A stretch of DNA of 64,000 nt from Thermoleophilia bacterium SCSIO 60948 (lineage in GTDB: Bacteria > Actinomycetota > Thermoleophilia > Solirubrobacterales > 70-9), in contig CP053031.1 in NCBI GenBank assembly GCA_021496505.1, positions 2,906,001 to 2,970,000 of the forward strand, read 5' to 3'. Under the pieces are notes generated by a model, which was given only the letters and a program-made list of their open reading frames with translations, searched no databases and was not told the DNA's origin. Positions 8,393 through 17,901 of the stretch are shown here, in pieces; the first letter of the stretch is position 1, and the number at the start of each line of letters is the position of its first letter. Both the position numbers and the translations under genes were made by a program.

Positions 8393-9585
8393 GCGCTCTG
8401 GTGATCGACCGCATCGGGTTGCTCGTGACCGGCGACCCGGAGCTCGGCGACGGCCCGCTCGGGACGCTCCGCGACGTCGCGCTCGTGATCGAGGACGGCC
8501 GCGTGCTCGCGATCGAGCCGTCCGGCGCAGCGGGCGACGAGCGACTCGACGCGGCGGGTCGCTGCGTGATCCCCGGGTTCGTCGACAGCCACACGCACCT
8601 CGTGTTCGCGGGCGAGCGCGGCGAGGAGTTCGCGGCGCGGATGGCCGGCGCCGGCTACGAGGCCGGCGGAATCGAGGTGACGACCGACGCGACCCGTGCG
8701 GCGAGCGCCGAGGAGCTCGAGCGCCTCGCCAGGGCGCGCCGCCGCGAGTCGCTGCGAGCGGGGATCACGACGATCGAGATCAAGTCGGGCTACGGGCTCA
8801 CCGTCGAGAGCGAGCGCCGGCTCTGCGAGGTCGCCGCGCGGCTGACCGGCGAGGTGACGTTCCTCGGCGCCCACCTCGTTCCCGCGGAGTTCCGCGACCG
8901 CCGCTCCGACTACGTCGACCTGGTCCGCGGCGAGATGCTCGCCGCCTGCGCGCCGCTCAGCCGCTGGATCGACGTCTTCTGCGAGCGCGGCGCGTTCGAT
9001 CCCGACGAGTCGCGAGCGATCCTCGAGTCCGGCCGCGAGGCCGGCCTCGGTCTCCGCGTCCACGGCAACCAGCTCGGGCCCGGCGCCGGGGTCCGGCTCG
9101 CGGTCGAGACCGGCGCCGCCTCCGTCGATCACTGCACCTACCTCGAGCCGGGCGACATCGAGGCGCTGGCGGGGTCGGAGACCGTCGCGACCTTCCTGCC
9201 GGCGACCGACTTCTCGACCCGCCAGCCCTATCCGAACGCCCGCGCGGTGATCGACGCCGGCGGCCGCGTCGCGCTGGCCACGAACACGAACCCCGGCTCG
9301 AGCTACACGACGTCGATCGGCTTCTGCCTCGCGCTCGCGGTCCGCGACATGGGGATGACGATCGACGAGGCGCTCACAGCGGCGACCCGCGGCGGCGCGC
9401 TCGCCCTGCGACGTGACGACGTCGGCCACCTCGCACCCGGCGCCCGCGGCGACGCCGCCCTGCTCGCCGCCCCCTCGCACTCGCACCTCGTCTACCGCCC
9501 GGGGGTGCCGCTCGTCGTCGCGACGGTGGCGGCCGGAGAGGTCGTCTGGACGGATCCGGACCTCGCCTCGACGCCGCTTCGCTGA
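8389..9585 (+). CDS. hutI: imidazolonepropionase
   Basis: Hydrolyses 4-imidazolone-5-propionate to N-formimidoylglutamate, the step between HutU and HutF. The 398-residue amidohydrolase shows DSHTHLVFAGERGEEF near 67 (metal His), EIKSGYGL, GAHLVPAEF, FCERGAF, VHGNQLG and SVDHCTYL. The motif before the C-terminal helices reads ATNTNPGSSYTTS. In the family the second residue of this block is normally the metal-ligand Asp (ATDxNPG), but here it is Asn299, read directly from the codon aac. All other ligands look normal, so I still call it HutI, with the substitution flagged. The GTG start overlaps the hutF stop (GTGA). It is the last gene of the operon, and about 110 bases separate it from the 2-oxoglutarate dehydrogenase gene. 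Confidence 0.92.
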   Translation: MSALVIDRIGLLVTGDPELGDGPLGTLRDVALVIEDGRVLAIEPSGAAGDERLDAAGRCVIPGFVDSHTHLVFAGERGEEFAARMAGAGYEAGGIEVTTDATRAASAEELERLARARRRESLRAGITTIEIKSGYGLTVESERRLCEVAARLTGEVTFLGAHLVPAEFRDRRSDYVDLVRGEMLAACAPLSRWIDVFCERGAFDPDESRAILESGREAGLGLRVHGNQLGPGAGVRLAVETGAASVDHCTYLEPGDIEALAGSETVATFLPATDFSTRQPYPNARAVIDAGGRVALATNTNPGSSYTTSIGFCLALAVRDMGMTIDEALTAATRGGALALRRDDVGHLAPGARGDAALLAAPSHSHLVYRPGVPLVVATVAAGEVVWTDPDLASTPLR

Positions 9586-9697
9586 GCATCTTTCGCCGCC
9601 GGGCCGGGTTATTGATCCGAATGGTCGGGAACGCGTTTTCAGGGCCGCCCCCCGCCCCGCTTCCACAACCCCGCGAATCCATACACTCGAAGGCCAG

Positions 9698-12600
9698 ATG
9701 ACTGAAACCGGCGTTGTCGATGTCGAGATGCCCGCGATGGGTGAATCCGTGACCGAGGGCACCGTGCTCGAGTGGCACAAGTCCGAGGGCGATCACGTCG
9801 AGGAGGGCGAGACGATCGTCGAGGTCTCGACCGACAAGGTCGACGCCGAGGTCCCGGCTCCGGCCTCCGGCACGCTGACCGAGATCCTCGCCGGTCCCGA
9901 CGACGTCGTCGAGGTCGGCCAGACGCTCGCGCGGGTCGATCCCAACGGCGACGCGGCGGCGGCCTCGGCCCCGTCCGGCGGGACGTCGGCCGAGAGCAAC
10001 GGCGCGACCGGCCAGACCGACGAGACGGGCGGCTCGGGCGGTGGCGAGGAGGCCGGCGGCTCGCTCGTCATGGGCGGCGGCGAGGGTGACGCCGACATCG
10101 GCGAGGACGCGGCGCCGTCGGAGACATCCCAGCCCGGCGCCGACGAGGACCGCCTCGCCGGCGGCGTCTCGCCCGACGGCGGCTCCGACGCGCCGGAGGG
10201 CGAGACCGTCGAGCTGACGATGCCCGAGATGGGCGAGTCGGTGACCGAGGGCACCGTGCTCGAGTGGATCGTCGCCGAGGGCGACCACGTCGAGGAGGGC
10301 GACACCGTCATCGAGGTCTCGACCGACAAGGTCGACGCCGAGGTCCCGGCGCCGGTCTCGGGCGTCGTCTCCGAGCACCTGGTGGCCGCCGACGACGTCG
10401 TCTCGGTCGGCCAGGCGCTCGCCAGGATCACCGCCGGCGCCGGCGCGGGATCCTCGGCCGCCCCCACGCCCTCGGCCGACGAGGCGGAGGCCGCCCAGGC
10501 CCCGGCCGCGTCGGCCCCTACGACGGTCGACGAGTCCGTGCGGATCTCCCCCGTCGCTCGCCGGATCGCCGAGGCGGGTGGCGTCGACGTCAGCGCCATC
10601 AGCGGGTCCGGCCCGGGCGGCCGGATCACGAAGTCCGACGTCCTCGCGGCGGGCGACGGCGCGGCCGAGCCGTCGGCCAACGGCGCCTCCGCCGCGGCGC
10701 CGGTGGGCGAGACGAAGCCGTTGCGCGGCCCCGCCGCGATGCTCGCTCAGGCGATGGCCGACAGCCGCGAGGTCCCGACCGCGACGTCCTTCCGCACGCT
10801 CGCGGTCGACACCCTCGACGCGAAGCGCAAGGCGCTCAACGAGGTGCTCAAGGAACAGGGCGCGAAGCTCTCCTTCACGCACCTGATCGCGTGGGCGATC
10901 GTGCGCGCGATCGACGACGAGTGGACCTCGATGGCACGGACCTTCTCCGAGGCCGACGGCAAGCCCCAGGTCACCGAGCCGGCGGCGATCAACCTCGGCA
11001 TCGCGGTCGACATCCAGCGCCGCGGCCAGCGCTCGCTGATGGTTCCCTGCATCCGCGACGCGGGCTCGCTCGACTTCAAGGGCTTCCACTCGCGCTACGA
11101 GGAGCTGATCACCAAGACGCGCGAGAACGCGCTGACCGCCGACGACTTCCGCGGCACCAACGTCACGCTGACGAACCCCGGCGGCATCGGCACCGTCGCC
11201 TCGGTCCCGCGACTGCTGTCCGGCCAGGGGACGATCGTCGCCACCGGTTCGATCGCCTACCCGGTCGAATGGAGCCACGCGACGCCGGAGAAGATCAAGG
11301 CGCTCGGGATCTCGAAGGTCATGACGATGACCTCGACCTACGACCACCGGATCATCCAGGGCGCCGAGTCGGGCTCGTTCCTGCGCTCGGTCGATCTGCT
11401 GCTCTCCGGTGAGGAGGGCTTCTACGAGTCCGTGGCGCAGGCGTTCGGGGTCGACCCCGGCCCGATCACCCACGCTCACCCGGCCTCGGCCTCGGCGCCG
11501 GCGCTCGCCACCGGGAGCTCGCAGCCGACGACCGGCGTCGTCAGCTCGGAGCCCGACGTCGAGCTGCTCCAGGGCGTGCAGGCGGCGACCTCACTGCTCA
11601 AGGCCTACCGCACGCACGGCCACCTCGCCGCGCATCTCGACCCGCTCGGCCACGAGCCGAAGGGCGACCCGGCGCTCGTCCCCGAGTCGCTCGACCTGAC
11701 GCCGGAGCTGATGAGCCGTATCCCCGCCTCGATCCTGCGGATCGGTGTCGAGGGCGAGACGCTGCTCGAGGTCCTACCGCGCCTGCGCGAGGCCTACTGC
11801 GGCACGATCGGCTACCAGATCGAGCACCTCTCCTCGCACCAGCAGCGGATGTGGCTGCGCGAGATGATCGAGACGGGGGCCCACAGGACCCCGCTCGACG
11901 CCGAGCACCGGCGCGGCCTGCTGACGCGGCTGATCGACGTCTTCCAGTTCGAGCGCTTCCTGCAGAAGAGCTACCTCGGCCAGAAGACGTTCTCGATCGA
12001 GGGCCTCGACGTCACCGTGCCGATGATCGACACCGTCTGCACTCTCGCGCGCCGAAACGGCGCCGAGGAGGTCGTGCTCGGGATGGCCCACCGCGGCCGG
12101 CTGTCGGTCCTGGCCCACAATCTCGGGCGCTCGACCGAGTCGATCCTGGCCGAGTTCGAGGGCGCGAAGGCGCTCGAGCAGGTCAAGTCGATCGTCCACA
12201 TGCCCCACGGCGGCACCGGCGACGTCAAATACCACCAGGGCGCCGAGGGCATGTTCTCGACCCAGGACGGCGAGGACGTGAAGGTCCTGCTCTACCCGAA
12301 CCCGAGCCACCTCGAGTTCGTCGATCCGGCCGCGACCGGTGGCGCCCGCGCCGCCCAGACCGAGCACTCGGGCCCGAAGCTCCACCACAACCCGCAGGTC
12401 GCCGTGCCGCTGCTGCTCCACGGCGACGCGGCGTTTCCGGGCCAGGGGGTCGTCGCCGAGACGCTCAACCTCCAGTCGCTCAACGGCTACTCGACCGGCG
12501 GCACGATCCACATCATCATGGACAACCAGGTCGGCTTCACCACGGAGCCGTCAGAGGGTCGCTCGACGCCGTACGCCTCCGACCTCGCCAAGGGCTTCAA

Positions 12601-14164
12601 CGTCCCGATCATCCACGTCAACGCCGACGACGTCGAGGGCTGCATCTCGGCGGTGCGGATGGCGATGGCCTACCGCGAGCGCTGGGGCCGCGACGTCGTC
12701 ATCGACCTGATCGGCTATCGCCGCTACGGCCATAACGAGACCGACGAGCCGGCCTACACGCAGCCCCTCCAGGCCGCGAAGATCAAGGCCCACCAGCCGG
12801 TCTCGGAGATCTACGCCGAGAAGCTCGTCAAGGAGGGCGTCGTCAGCCCCGACGACGTCTCCGAGACGGCCTCCGAGCGCCAGGAGTCGCTGCGCGGGAC
12901 GCTCACCGAGCTGCGCCGCAAGATGGAGTCGGGCGAGTTCGAGGCCGACACCCAGACGGGCATCCAGACGGGCGAGATCCGCCAGCAGACGCCGGAGGTC
13001 GAGACGAAGGTGTCGGCGAAGCGGCTGCGCTCGCTGAACGCCGAGCTGATCCGCGTGCCGGACAGCTTCACGATCCACCGCAAGCTGCGAAAGCCGCTCG
13101 AGGGACGGATCGAGACGCTCGAGTCGGGGCCGATCGAGTTCGGCCACGCCGAGGGGCTCGCGTTCGCGTCGTTGCTGACCGAGGGGACGCACGTCCGCCT
13201 GACCGGCCAGGACGCCGAGCGCGGGACGTTCTCGCACCGCCACCTCGCTCTCCACGACGAGAAGACGGGCCTCGAATACATGCCGATCCAGAACCTCTCC
13301 GGGGCGCTGGCGCCGTTCGAGCTCCACAACAGCCCGCTGTCGGAGACGGCGTGCCTCGGGTTCGAGTACGGCTACTCGGCGGCCTCGCCGGAGAGCCTGA
13401 TCATCTGGGAGGCGCAGTTCGGCGACTTCATCAACGGCGCCCAGGTGATCGTCGACCAGTTCATCGTCTCGGGCGAGGCGAAGTGGGGCCAGACGACGCG
13501 CCTGACGCTGCTGCTGCCCCACGGCTACGAGGGCGCCGGCCCCGAGCACTCGAGCGCGCGGATGGAGCGCTTCCTCGCGCTCGCGGCCGAGCGCAACATC
13601 CGGCTCGCCAACCCGACGACGGCGGGGCAGTACTTCCACCTTCTGCGCCGCCAGGCGCGGATCGCCGAGGCGCGGCCGCTCGTCGTCTTCACGCCGAAGG
13701 GACTGCTGCGCCTGAAGGCCGCGGCCTCGACGCTCGAGGAGCTCAGCGAGGGCAGCTTCCAGTTCGTCCTCGACGATCCCAGGGCCGAGGAGCGACGCGA
13801 GAAGGTCGAGCGGCTCGTCCTCTGCCAGGGGAAGGTCTACTACGACATCGACGGCTCCGAGCAGCGCGAGGCGGCCGAGAACGTCGCGGTGGCGCGGGTC
13901 GAGATGCTCTATCCCTTCCCCCGCCCACAGCTCACCGAGCTGATCGAGCGCTACCCGAACCTGCGCGAGGTCGTGTGGGTCCAGGAGGAGCCGGAGAACA
14001 TGGGCGCGTGGAAGGTCATGGCCCGCCGCGTCCCGCCGATCCTGCCCGAGGGCGTCGAGCTCCGCTACGTCGGCCGGCCCCAGCGCGCCTCACCGTCCGA
14101 GGGCTACCCGGTCGCGCACCGCATCGAGCAGGAGCGCATCGTGCTGACGGCGCTGACCGGCTGA
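9698..14164 (+). CDS. kgd: 2-oxoglutarate dehydrogenase, fused lipoyl-lipoyl-E2-E1 polypeptide
   Basis: A 1488-residue fusion that should decarboxylate 2-oxoglutarate and make succinyl-CoA in the TCA cycle. Domains in order: lipoyl domain 1 (about 5-80, lipoyl Lys47 in STDKVDAE), an acidic Gly/Ser linker, lipoyl domain 2 (171-247, Lys211), an Ala/Pro linker, an E3-binding domain (281-318, RISPVARRIAEAGGVDVSAI), the E2 acyltransferase core (about 339-585, TSTYDHRIIQGAESG with His550, and Gln554 where classic E2 has Asp), and the thiamine-diphosphate E1 part (about 620-1488, GMAHRGRLSVLAHN, HNETDEPAYTQP, SGEAKWGQ). The E2-E1 order and the HRIIQG variant match mycobacterial Kgd and corynebacterial OdhA. 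Those enzymes, as I know them, lack lipoyl and E3-binding domains. The ATG at 9698 begins exactly at the lipoyl domain, and a TACACT box lies about ten bases before it. The frame is continuous, with no sign of frameshift. Confidence 0.95.
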   Translation: MTETGVVDVEMPAMGESVTEGTVLEWHKSEGDHVEEGETIVEVSTDKVDAEVPAPASGTLTEILAGPDDVVEVGQTLARVDPNGDAAAASAPSGGTSAESNGATGQTDETGGSGGGEEAGGSLVMGGGEGDADIGEDAAPSETSQPGADEDRLAGGVSPDGGSDAPEGETVELTMPEMGESVTEGTVLEWIVAEGDHVEEGDTVIEVSTDKVDAEVPAPVSGVVSEHLVAADDVVSVGQALARITAGAGAGSSAAPTPSADEAEAAQAPAASAPTTVDESVRISPVARRIAEAGGVDVSAISGSGPGGRITKSDVLAAGDGAAEPSANGASAAAPVGETKPLRGPAAMLAQAMADSREVPTATSFRTLAVDTLDAKRKALNEVLKEQGAKLSFTHLIAWAIVRAIDDEWTSMARTFSEADGKPQVTEPAAINLGIAVDIQRRGQRSLMVPCIRDAGSLDFKGFHSRYEELITKTRENALTADDFRGTNVTLTNPGGIGTVASVPRLLSGQGTIVATGSIAYPVEWSHATPEKIKALGISKVMTMTSTYDHRIIQGAESGSFLRSVDLLLSGEEGFYESVAQAFGVDPGPITHAHPASASAPALATGSSQPTTGVVSSEPDVELLQGVQAATSLLKAYRTHGHLAAHLDPLGHEPKGDPALVPESLDLTPELMSRIPASILRIGVEGETLLEVLPRLREAYCGTIGYQIEHLSSHQQRMWLREMIETGAHRTPLDAEHRRGLLTRLIDVFQFERFLQKSYLGQKTFSIEGLDVTVPMIDTVCTLARRNGAEEVVLGMAHRGRLSVLAHNLGRSTESILAEFEGAKALEQVKSIVHMPHGGTGDVKYHQGAEGMFSTQDGEDVKVLLYPNPSHLEFVDPAATGGARAAQTEHSGPKLHHNPQVAVPLLLHGDAAFPGQGVVAETLNLQSLNGYSTGGTIHIIMDNQVGFTTEPSEGRSTPYASDLAKGFNVPIIHVNADDVEGCISAVRMAMAYRERWGRDVVIDLIGYRRYGHNETDEPAYTQPLQAAKIKAHQPVSEIYAEKLVKEGVVSPDDVSETASERQESLRGTLTELRRKMESGEFEADTQTGIQTGEIRQQTPEVETKVSAKRLRSLNAELIRVPDSFTIHRKLRKPLEGRIETLESGPIEFGHAEGLAFASLLTEGTHVRLTGQDAERGTFSHRHLALHDEKTGLEYMPIQNLSGALAPFELHNSPLSETACLGFEYGYSAASPESLIIWEAQFGDFINGAQVIVDQFIVSGEAKWGQTTRLTLLLPHGYEGAGPEHSSARMERFLALAAERNIRLANPTTAGQYFHLLRRQARIAEARPLVVFTPKGLLRLKAAASTLEELSEGSFQFVLDDPRAEERREKVERLVLCQGKVYYDIDGSEQREAAENVAVARVEMLYPFPRPQLTELIERYPNLREVVWVQEEPENMGAWKVMARRVPPILPEGVELRYVGRPQRASPSEGYPVAHRIEQERIVLTALTG

Positions 14165-14167
14165 CCC

Positions 14168-15649
14168 CTACCGCTCCAGGTAAAGCCGCGCGTTGCGGTC
14201 CTCCGCGCCGCCGGCGAGCCCCCGCGGACGGCCGCCCTGGGCGTCGATGTAGCCGAGCTCGCGCGAGACTCCGGGCAGTCCGGCGTCGGTGTGGTCGAGC
14301 ATCCAGGTCTCGATGACGAGCCCGTCCGCGGTCTCTCGCAGGCGCAGCATCCGCGACTGCTCGGGGAAATCGGCCAGCGAGCTCGTCTCGATCGCCCAGT
14401 AGCCGCCTGCGGAGCTCTCCCGTGGCTCGATCAGGTTCTCGTGCGTGTGCCCCGACAGCACCGCGACGACCTGCGGGCTGCGATCGATCAGCGCCAGGGC
14501 CTCGTCGCCGCGATCGGATTCGTCGAGCGGCTGGTGGGAGGCGACGAAGACCCACCGACCCGACTCCGCCGCGGCGTCGAGCTCCGAGTCGAGCAGCTCG
14601 AGCTCGGCATCGGTCACGGCGCCGCCGGCGCCGCCCGCGCGGTCGGCGACGTCGAGCACGACGATGCGGACGTCCTCGCCGGCGTCGAATCCGTAGTCGA
14701 GCCGCTCGCCTGCGCCCCCGACGCCGGATGCCTCACGCAGATCGCCGACGAGCTCGGCAGGCTCGAGATAGCGCCGGTCCGGGTCGGCCGGGGTCGGCGT
14801 CGTGGTTCCCGGGAGGCCGTCCTCGAGGACGTCGGCGAGCAGCTCGCGCGTCGGGCTGTCGGGCAGCTCGAGGCCCTGATCGATCTCAACGAGGCGCTCG
14901 TCGCCGACGGCGATGTCCTCGAACAACGGCTCCGGCGGCGCCTCGCCCTGGACGAGGAGATCGTGGTTGCCGACCGCGGGCAGCCACGGCACATCGAGGC
15001 CCGGTGAGATGAACGACTCCTGGGCGCGGTCGAGGACCCCGGGCGCCGTCGGCGCGTCGACGTCGGGGCGGAAGACGAACGGGTCCGGGCTCGAGGCCTC
15101 CTGCGGGCCGTCGTAGCCGGGCCCGCCGCTGTCGGGGTCGACCTCGCCGCCCTCGAGGATCCCGAGCGCGAGGTCGAGCTCGTTTCGCTGCGCCGAGTCG
15201 ATCAGGTCGCCGCTGATGAGGACGGCGTCCGGCGCCGCGGCGTCGAGTGCCCCGAGCGCCGCGGCGAAGACCTGGGGCGAGAGCGCCTCCTGCGGCCGGA
15301 ACGCCTCGGTGACGGGGTCGCCGAGCCGATCGAGCTGGACCGCGCGCGCGGGCGACTCCTCATCGCGGACGTGGGCGTCGGTCACCTGCCCGAGCTCGGC
15401 AAGGGTCTTCCCCGGCTCGCTCGCCGGCGCGAGCTCGGTGCGCTCGGCGAACGGCTCACCGGCCGCGGTCTCGAGCTTCCCGTCGCCGTCGGGGTCGCGG
15501 AAGGTCGCATCGAGCGTCGAGCGCGGCCCCGCCGGCGCACTCGCCTGGCCGGCATCCCCGCCGATGGCGACGACCGCGACCACACCCGCGAGGACGATCG
15601 CCAGCAGGCCGAGCACGGCGAGGCGCCGAGCGCGCGGCACGCGACTCAC
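14168..15649 (-). CDS. secreted or membrane-anchored metallophosphoesterase
   Basis: A 493-residue calcineurin-like phosphoesterase. After a basic N-terminus there is one hydrophobic segment (about residues 9-28), acting as signal peptide or anchor, so the enzyme should work outside the membrane. Metal-binding motifs appear in order: QVTDAHVRD, SGDLIDSAQRNE, VGNHD, SHQPLD and SGHTHENL. Large insertions separate them, and the length resembles the actinobacterial PPA1498-like phosphoesterase group. The substrate is unknown. The GTG start overlaps the TGA of the FtsX-type permease gene (GTGA), which decides it over the longer open frame. It is the last gene of a three-gene leftward operon with an ABC ATPase and permease. 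Its stop lies three bases from that of the converging kgd gene. Confidence 0.85.
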   Translation of the reverse strand: MSRVPRARRLAVLGLLAIVLAGVVAVVAIGGDAGQASAPAGPRSTLDATFRDPDGDGKLETAAGEPFAERTELAPASEPGKTLAELGQVTDAHVRDEESPARAVQLDRLGDPVTEAFRPQEALSPQVFAAALGALDAAAPDAVLISGDLIDSAQRNELDLALGILEGGEVDPDSGGPGYDGPQEASSPDPFVFRPDVDAPTAPGVLDRAQESFISPGLDVPWLPAVGNHDLLVQGEAPPEPLFEDIAVGDERLVEIDQGLELPDSPTRELLADVLEDGLPGTTTPTPADPDRRYLEPAELVGDLREASGVGGAGERLDYGFDAGEDVRIVVLDVADRAGGAGGAVTDAELELLDSELDAAAESGRWVFVASHQPLDESDRGDEALALIDRSPQVVAVLSGHTHENLIEPRESSAGGYWAIETSSLADFPEQSRMLRLRETADGLVIETWMLDHTDAGLPGVSRELGYIDAQGGRPRGLAGGAEDRNARLYLER

Positions 15650-17901
15650 CGTCGCAGCCCCTCGACTATCGGGCGGCGCTCGACCCGGCGCGCGACCCAG
15701 GCGGCGGCGATCGCCGCCAGCAGGGCGAGCCCGGCGACCACGACGGCGACCTGGGTCGCCCCGGCAGCGAGCGGCACCGACGCGAAGCCGCTCGCCAGGT
15801 TCGCGACGACGGGTGCGAGGAGGAAGCGCTCGAGCAGGTACGCGGCCGGTGCGGCGATCGCGACGCACGTGAGCGCCGCGCCGAGCAGGACCAGCGTGAT
15901 CGAACCGCGCCCGGCGCCGCCCGCGCGCAGGATCGAGATCACCCCGCGCCGCTCGGCCACCGTCACCGCGAGCGCTTGGATCAGCGCGTACAGGCAGATC
16001 GCGAGATTGACGAGCGCGACGACTCGCAGCACGGCGGCGAGGACGCCGAGGAAGGTCTGGTCATCGGTCGTCGCGCCGCCGACGGCCTCGGTCTCCGCGG
16101 CGCCGTTCGAGGCGTCGTCGAGCTCGGCGGCGACCGTCCCGGCATCGGCGCCGTCGGCGAGGCGCACCGCGATCACCTGCTCGACACCGGGCTGCCGGGC
16201 GAGCAGGTCCGGGTCGCCGACGATCGCGACCCGCCCGTCGTTCTCGAGCGTCCGCGCGATCCCGACGACCTCGAACCGCGCCTCCTCCCCGGACGGCAGC
16301 TGGACCGCGAGGGTTCCGCCCAGGCTGAGGCCGAGCGCGTCGGCGAGACCGACCCCCACCTCGGCCTCGTCCGCGGCGCGCACCCGCCGGCCGGAATCGA
16401 GCGGCGCCGCCTGGAAGTCCGACGGGTCGCCCGCGTAGGAGACGAGCTGGAGCGGCTGCCCGAGGTCGAAGGACCCGACGGCCTCGAGCTCGTAGCGCGG
16501 GGCGGCGCCCTCGACCCCGTCCAGGCCCGAGATGCGCGGTGCCTCGGAGGCCGGCAGCGTGCTCGTCAGCTGGTACTGGCGCCCGACGGAGACCGGGTCC
16601 GACTGCAGCCGCTCGAGGAAGGAGGCGACGCCGAGCAGCAGCAGGACGACGGCGGCGGCGCTGGCGATCGTCGCCGCGGTCGCGGCCAGGCGGGCTCGGC
16701 GGGCGCTCGCCAGGCGGATCCCGAGCCCGAACGGCCCGCCCGGCGAGCGGCTGCGCCGGACCGCCCGGCCGCGAAGCTCGCCGCCGCGCAGGTTGAGCGC
16801 CGGGGGGCGGCCCGCGGCCCGCCACGCCGGCCAGGTCGTCGCGGCGAGCACGAGCCCGACGACGACCACGAGCGTCGCCGCCAGGACGGGGAGCAGGGCG
16901 AGGCCGGGGGGCAGCTCGTTGAGCGCCCCGAGCAGTCGCGCGCTGGGGCCGGCGGCGAGCAGCGCCCCGACCGCGATCCCCGCGAACGCGGCGGGAAGGG
17001 CGACGATCGCCGCCTCGAGCGCGTAGCGCTTCGTCACGCCCACCCGGCTGACGCCGACGGCCCGCATCACGCCGATCGACAGCAGCCGGCGCTCGACGTC
17101 GGCCTTCGCCGAGGCGCCGAGCATCGTCCCCGCCGCGACAAGAGCGACGAGCGAGAACGCGATCAGGAGGGCGATGACGACGCCGGCCGCCTGGTTGATC
17201 AGCGCCCGCAACCCGTCCTGCGTGACGAACTCGAGGTCGTCGAGGCCGAAGGCGAGCGCACGAGCCTGCACGAGCAGTGGATCGAGGTCGCTCGGATCAG
17301 ACGCCCAGACGAGCGCCTGGTTGACCGGCAGTCGGTCTCCGAAGCTGTTGGCGACGTAGACACGCGGCTCGGGAGAGAGCGGATAGGCGACGTCGTCCGG
17401 CCCGACGGCGAGCCCCACGATCTCAGCCGACCCGAGGTGCTCGACCTCCATCGAGTCGCCGACCTCGAGATCCCAGGCGTCGGCCACGCCCTGCTCGACG
17501 ACGACCTCGGCGCCGGACCCGTCGAGGTCGCGACCATCGACGATCGCATAGCCACGGCGGCCGTCCGGGTCGACGATCTCGATGTCGGCGTCGTCGGAGA
17601 AGCCTCCCGGCGCGTCGATCACGTGACCCGAGAGCACGAACCGGTACGCCGACGCCTCGACGTTCGGCAGCGCGTCGATCCGCGCCTCGACCTCGTCGCG
17701 ATCGCGCTCGTCGAAGCTCGCCAGGACATCGGGCAGGTCGGCCTGCTCGGCGGCCCGCTCGAAGCCCGTGCCGAGCCCGTAGCTGACGGTGATCGAGGTG
17801 CCGGCCATCGCCGCCGCGGCGAAGATCCCGGCGGCCGACAGCAACACCCGCCCTCGCTCCGCGCGCAGTCGACGGAGCGAGCGAGACAGACTCCGCCTCA
17901 C
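15646..17901 (-). CDS. FtsX/MacB-type ABC transporter permease
   Basis: A 751-residue membrane protein with the layout of large FtsX-family permeases. An N-terminal transmembrane helix (around 18-38) is followed by an extracytoplasmic domain of about 200 residues, a three-helix FtsX block (around 240-370), a second helix and outer domain, and a final three-helix block near the C-terminus (around 625-740). This double arrangement is typical of single-chain permeases that pair with a LolD/MacB-like ATPase, which is encoded directly upstream with a GTGA overlap. Such systems usually perform mechanotransmission or lipoprotein or peptide export rather than solute import. The cargo is unknown. The coupling to a secreted phosphoesterase suggests an envelope function (inference). 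Confidence 0.88.
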   Translation of the reverse strand: MRRSLSRSLRRLRAERGRVLLSAAGIFAAAAMAGTSITVSYGLGTGFERAAEQADLPDVLASFDERDRDEVEARIDALPNVEASAYRFVLSGHVIDAPGGFSDDADIEIVDPDGRRGYAIVDGRDLDGSGAEVVVEQGVADAWDLEVGDSMEVEHLGSAEIVGLAVGPDDVAYPLSPEPRVYVANSFGDRLPVNQALVWASDPSDLDPLLVQARALAFGLDDLEFVTQDGLRALINQAAGVVIALLIAFSLVALVAAGTMLGASAKADVERRLLSIGVMRAVGVSRVGVTKRYALEAAIVALPAAFAGIAVGALLAAGPSARLLGALNELPPGLALLPVLAATLVVVVGLVLAATTWPAWRAAGRPPALNLRGGELRGRAVRRSRSPGGPFGLGIRLASARRARLAATAATIASAAAVVLLLLGVASFLERLQSDPVSVGRQYQLTSTLPASEAPRISGLDGVEGAAPRYELEAVGSFDLGQPLQLVSYAGDPSDFQAAPLDSGRRVRAADEAEVGVGLADALGLSLGGTLAVQLPSGEEARFEVVGIARTLENDGRVAIVGDPDLLARQPGVEQVIAVRLADGADAGTVAAELDDASNGAAETEAVGGATTDDQTFLGVLAAVLRVVALVNLAICLYALIQALAVTVAERRGVISILRAGGAGRGSITLVLLGAALTCVAIAAPAAYLLERFLLAPVVANLASGFASVPLAAGATQVAVVVAGLALLAAIAAAWVARRVERRPIVEGLRR

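Noticed and set aside
9413-9697. Upstream extension of the 2-oxoglutarate dehydrogenase frame into hutI
   Set aside because: The extra 95 codons are Arg/Ser/Pro-rich with no domain, overlap hutI and cross the intergenic region; the lipoyl domain starts at the 9698 ATG.
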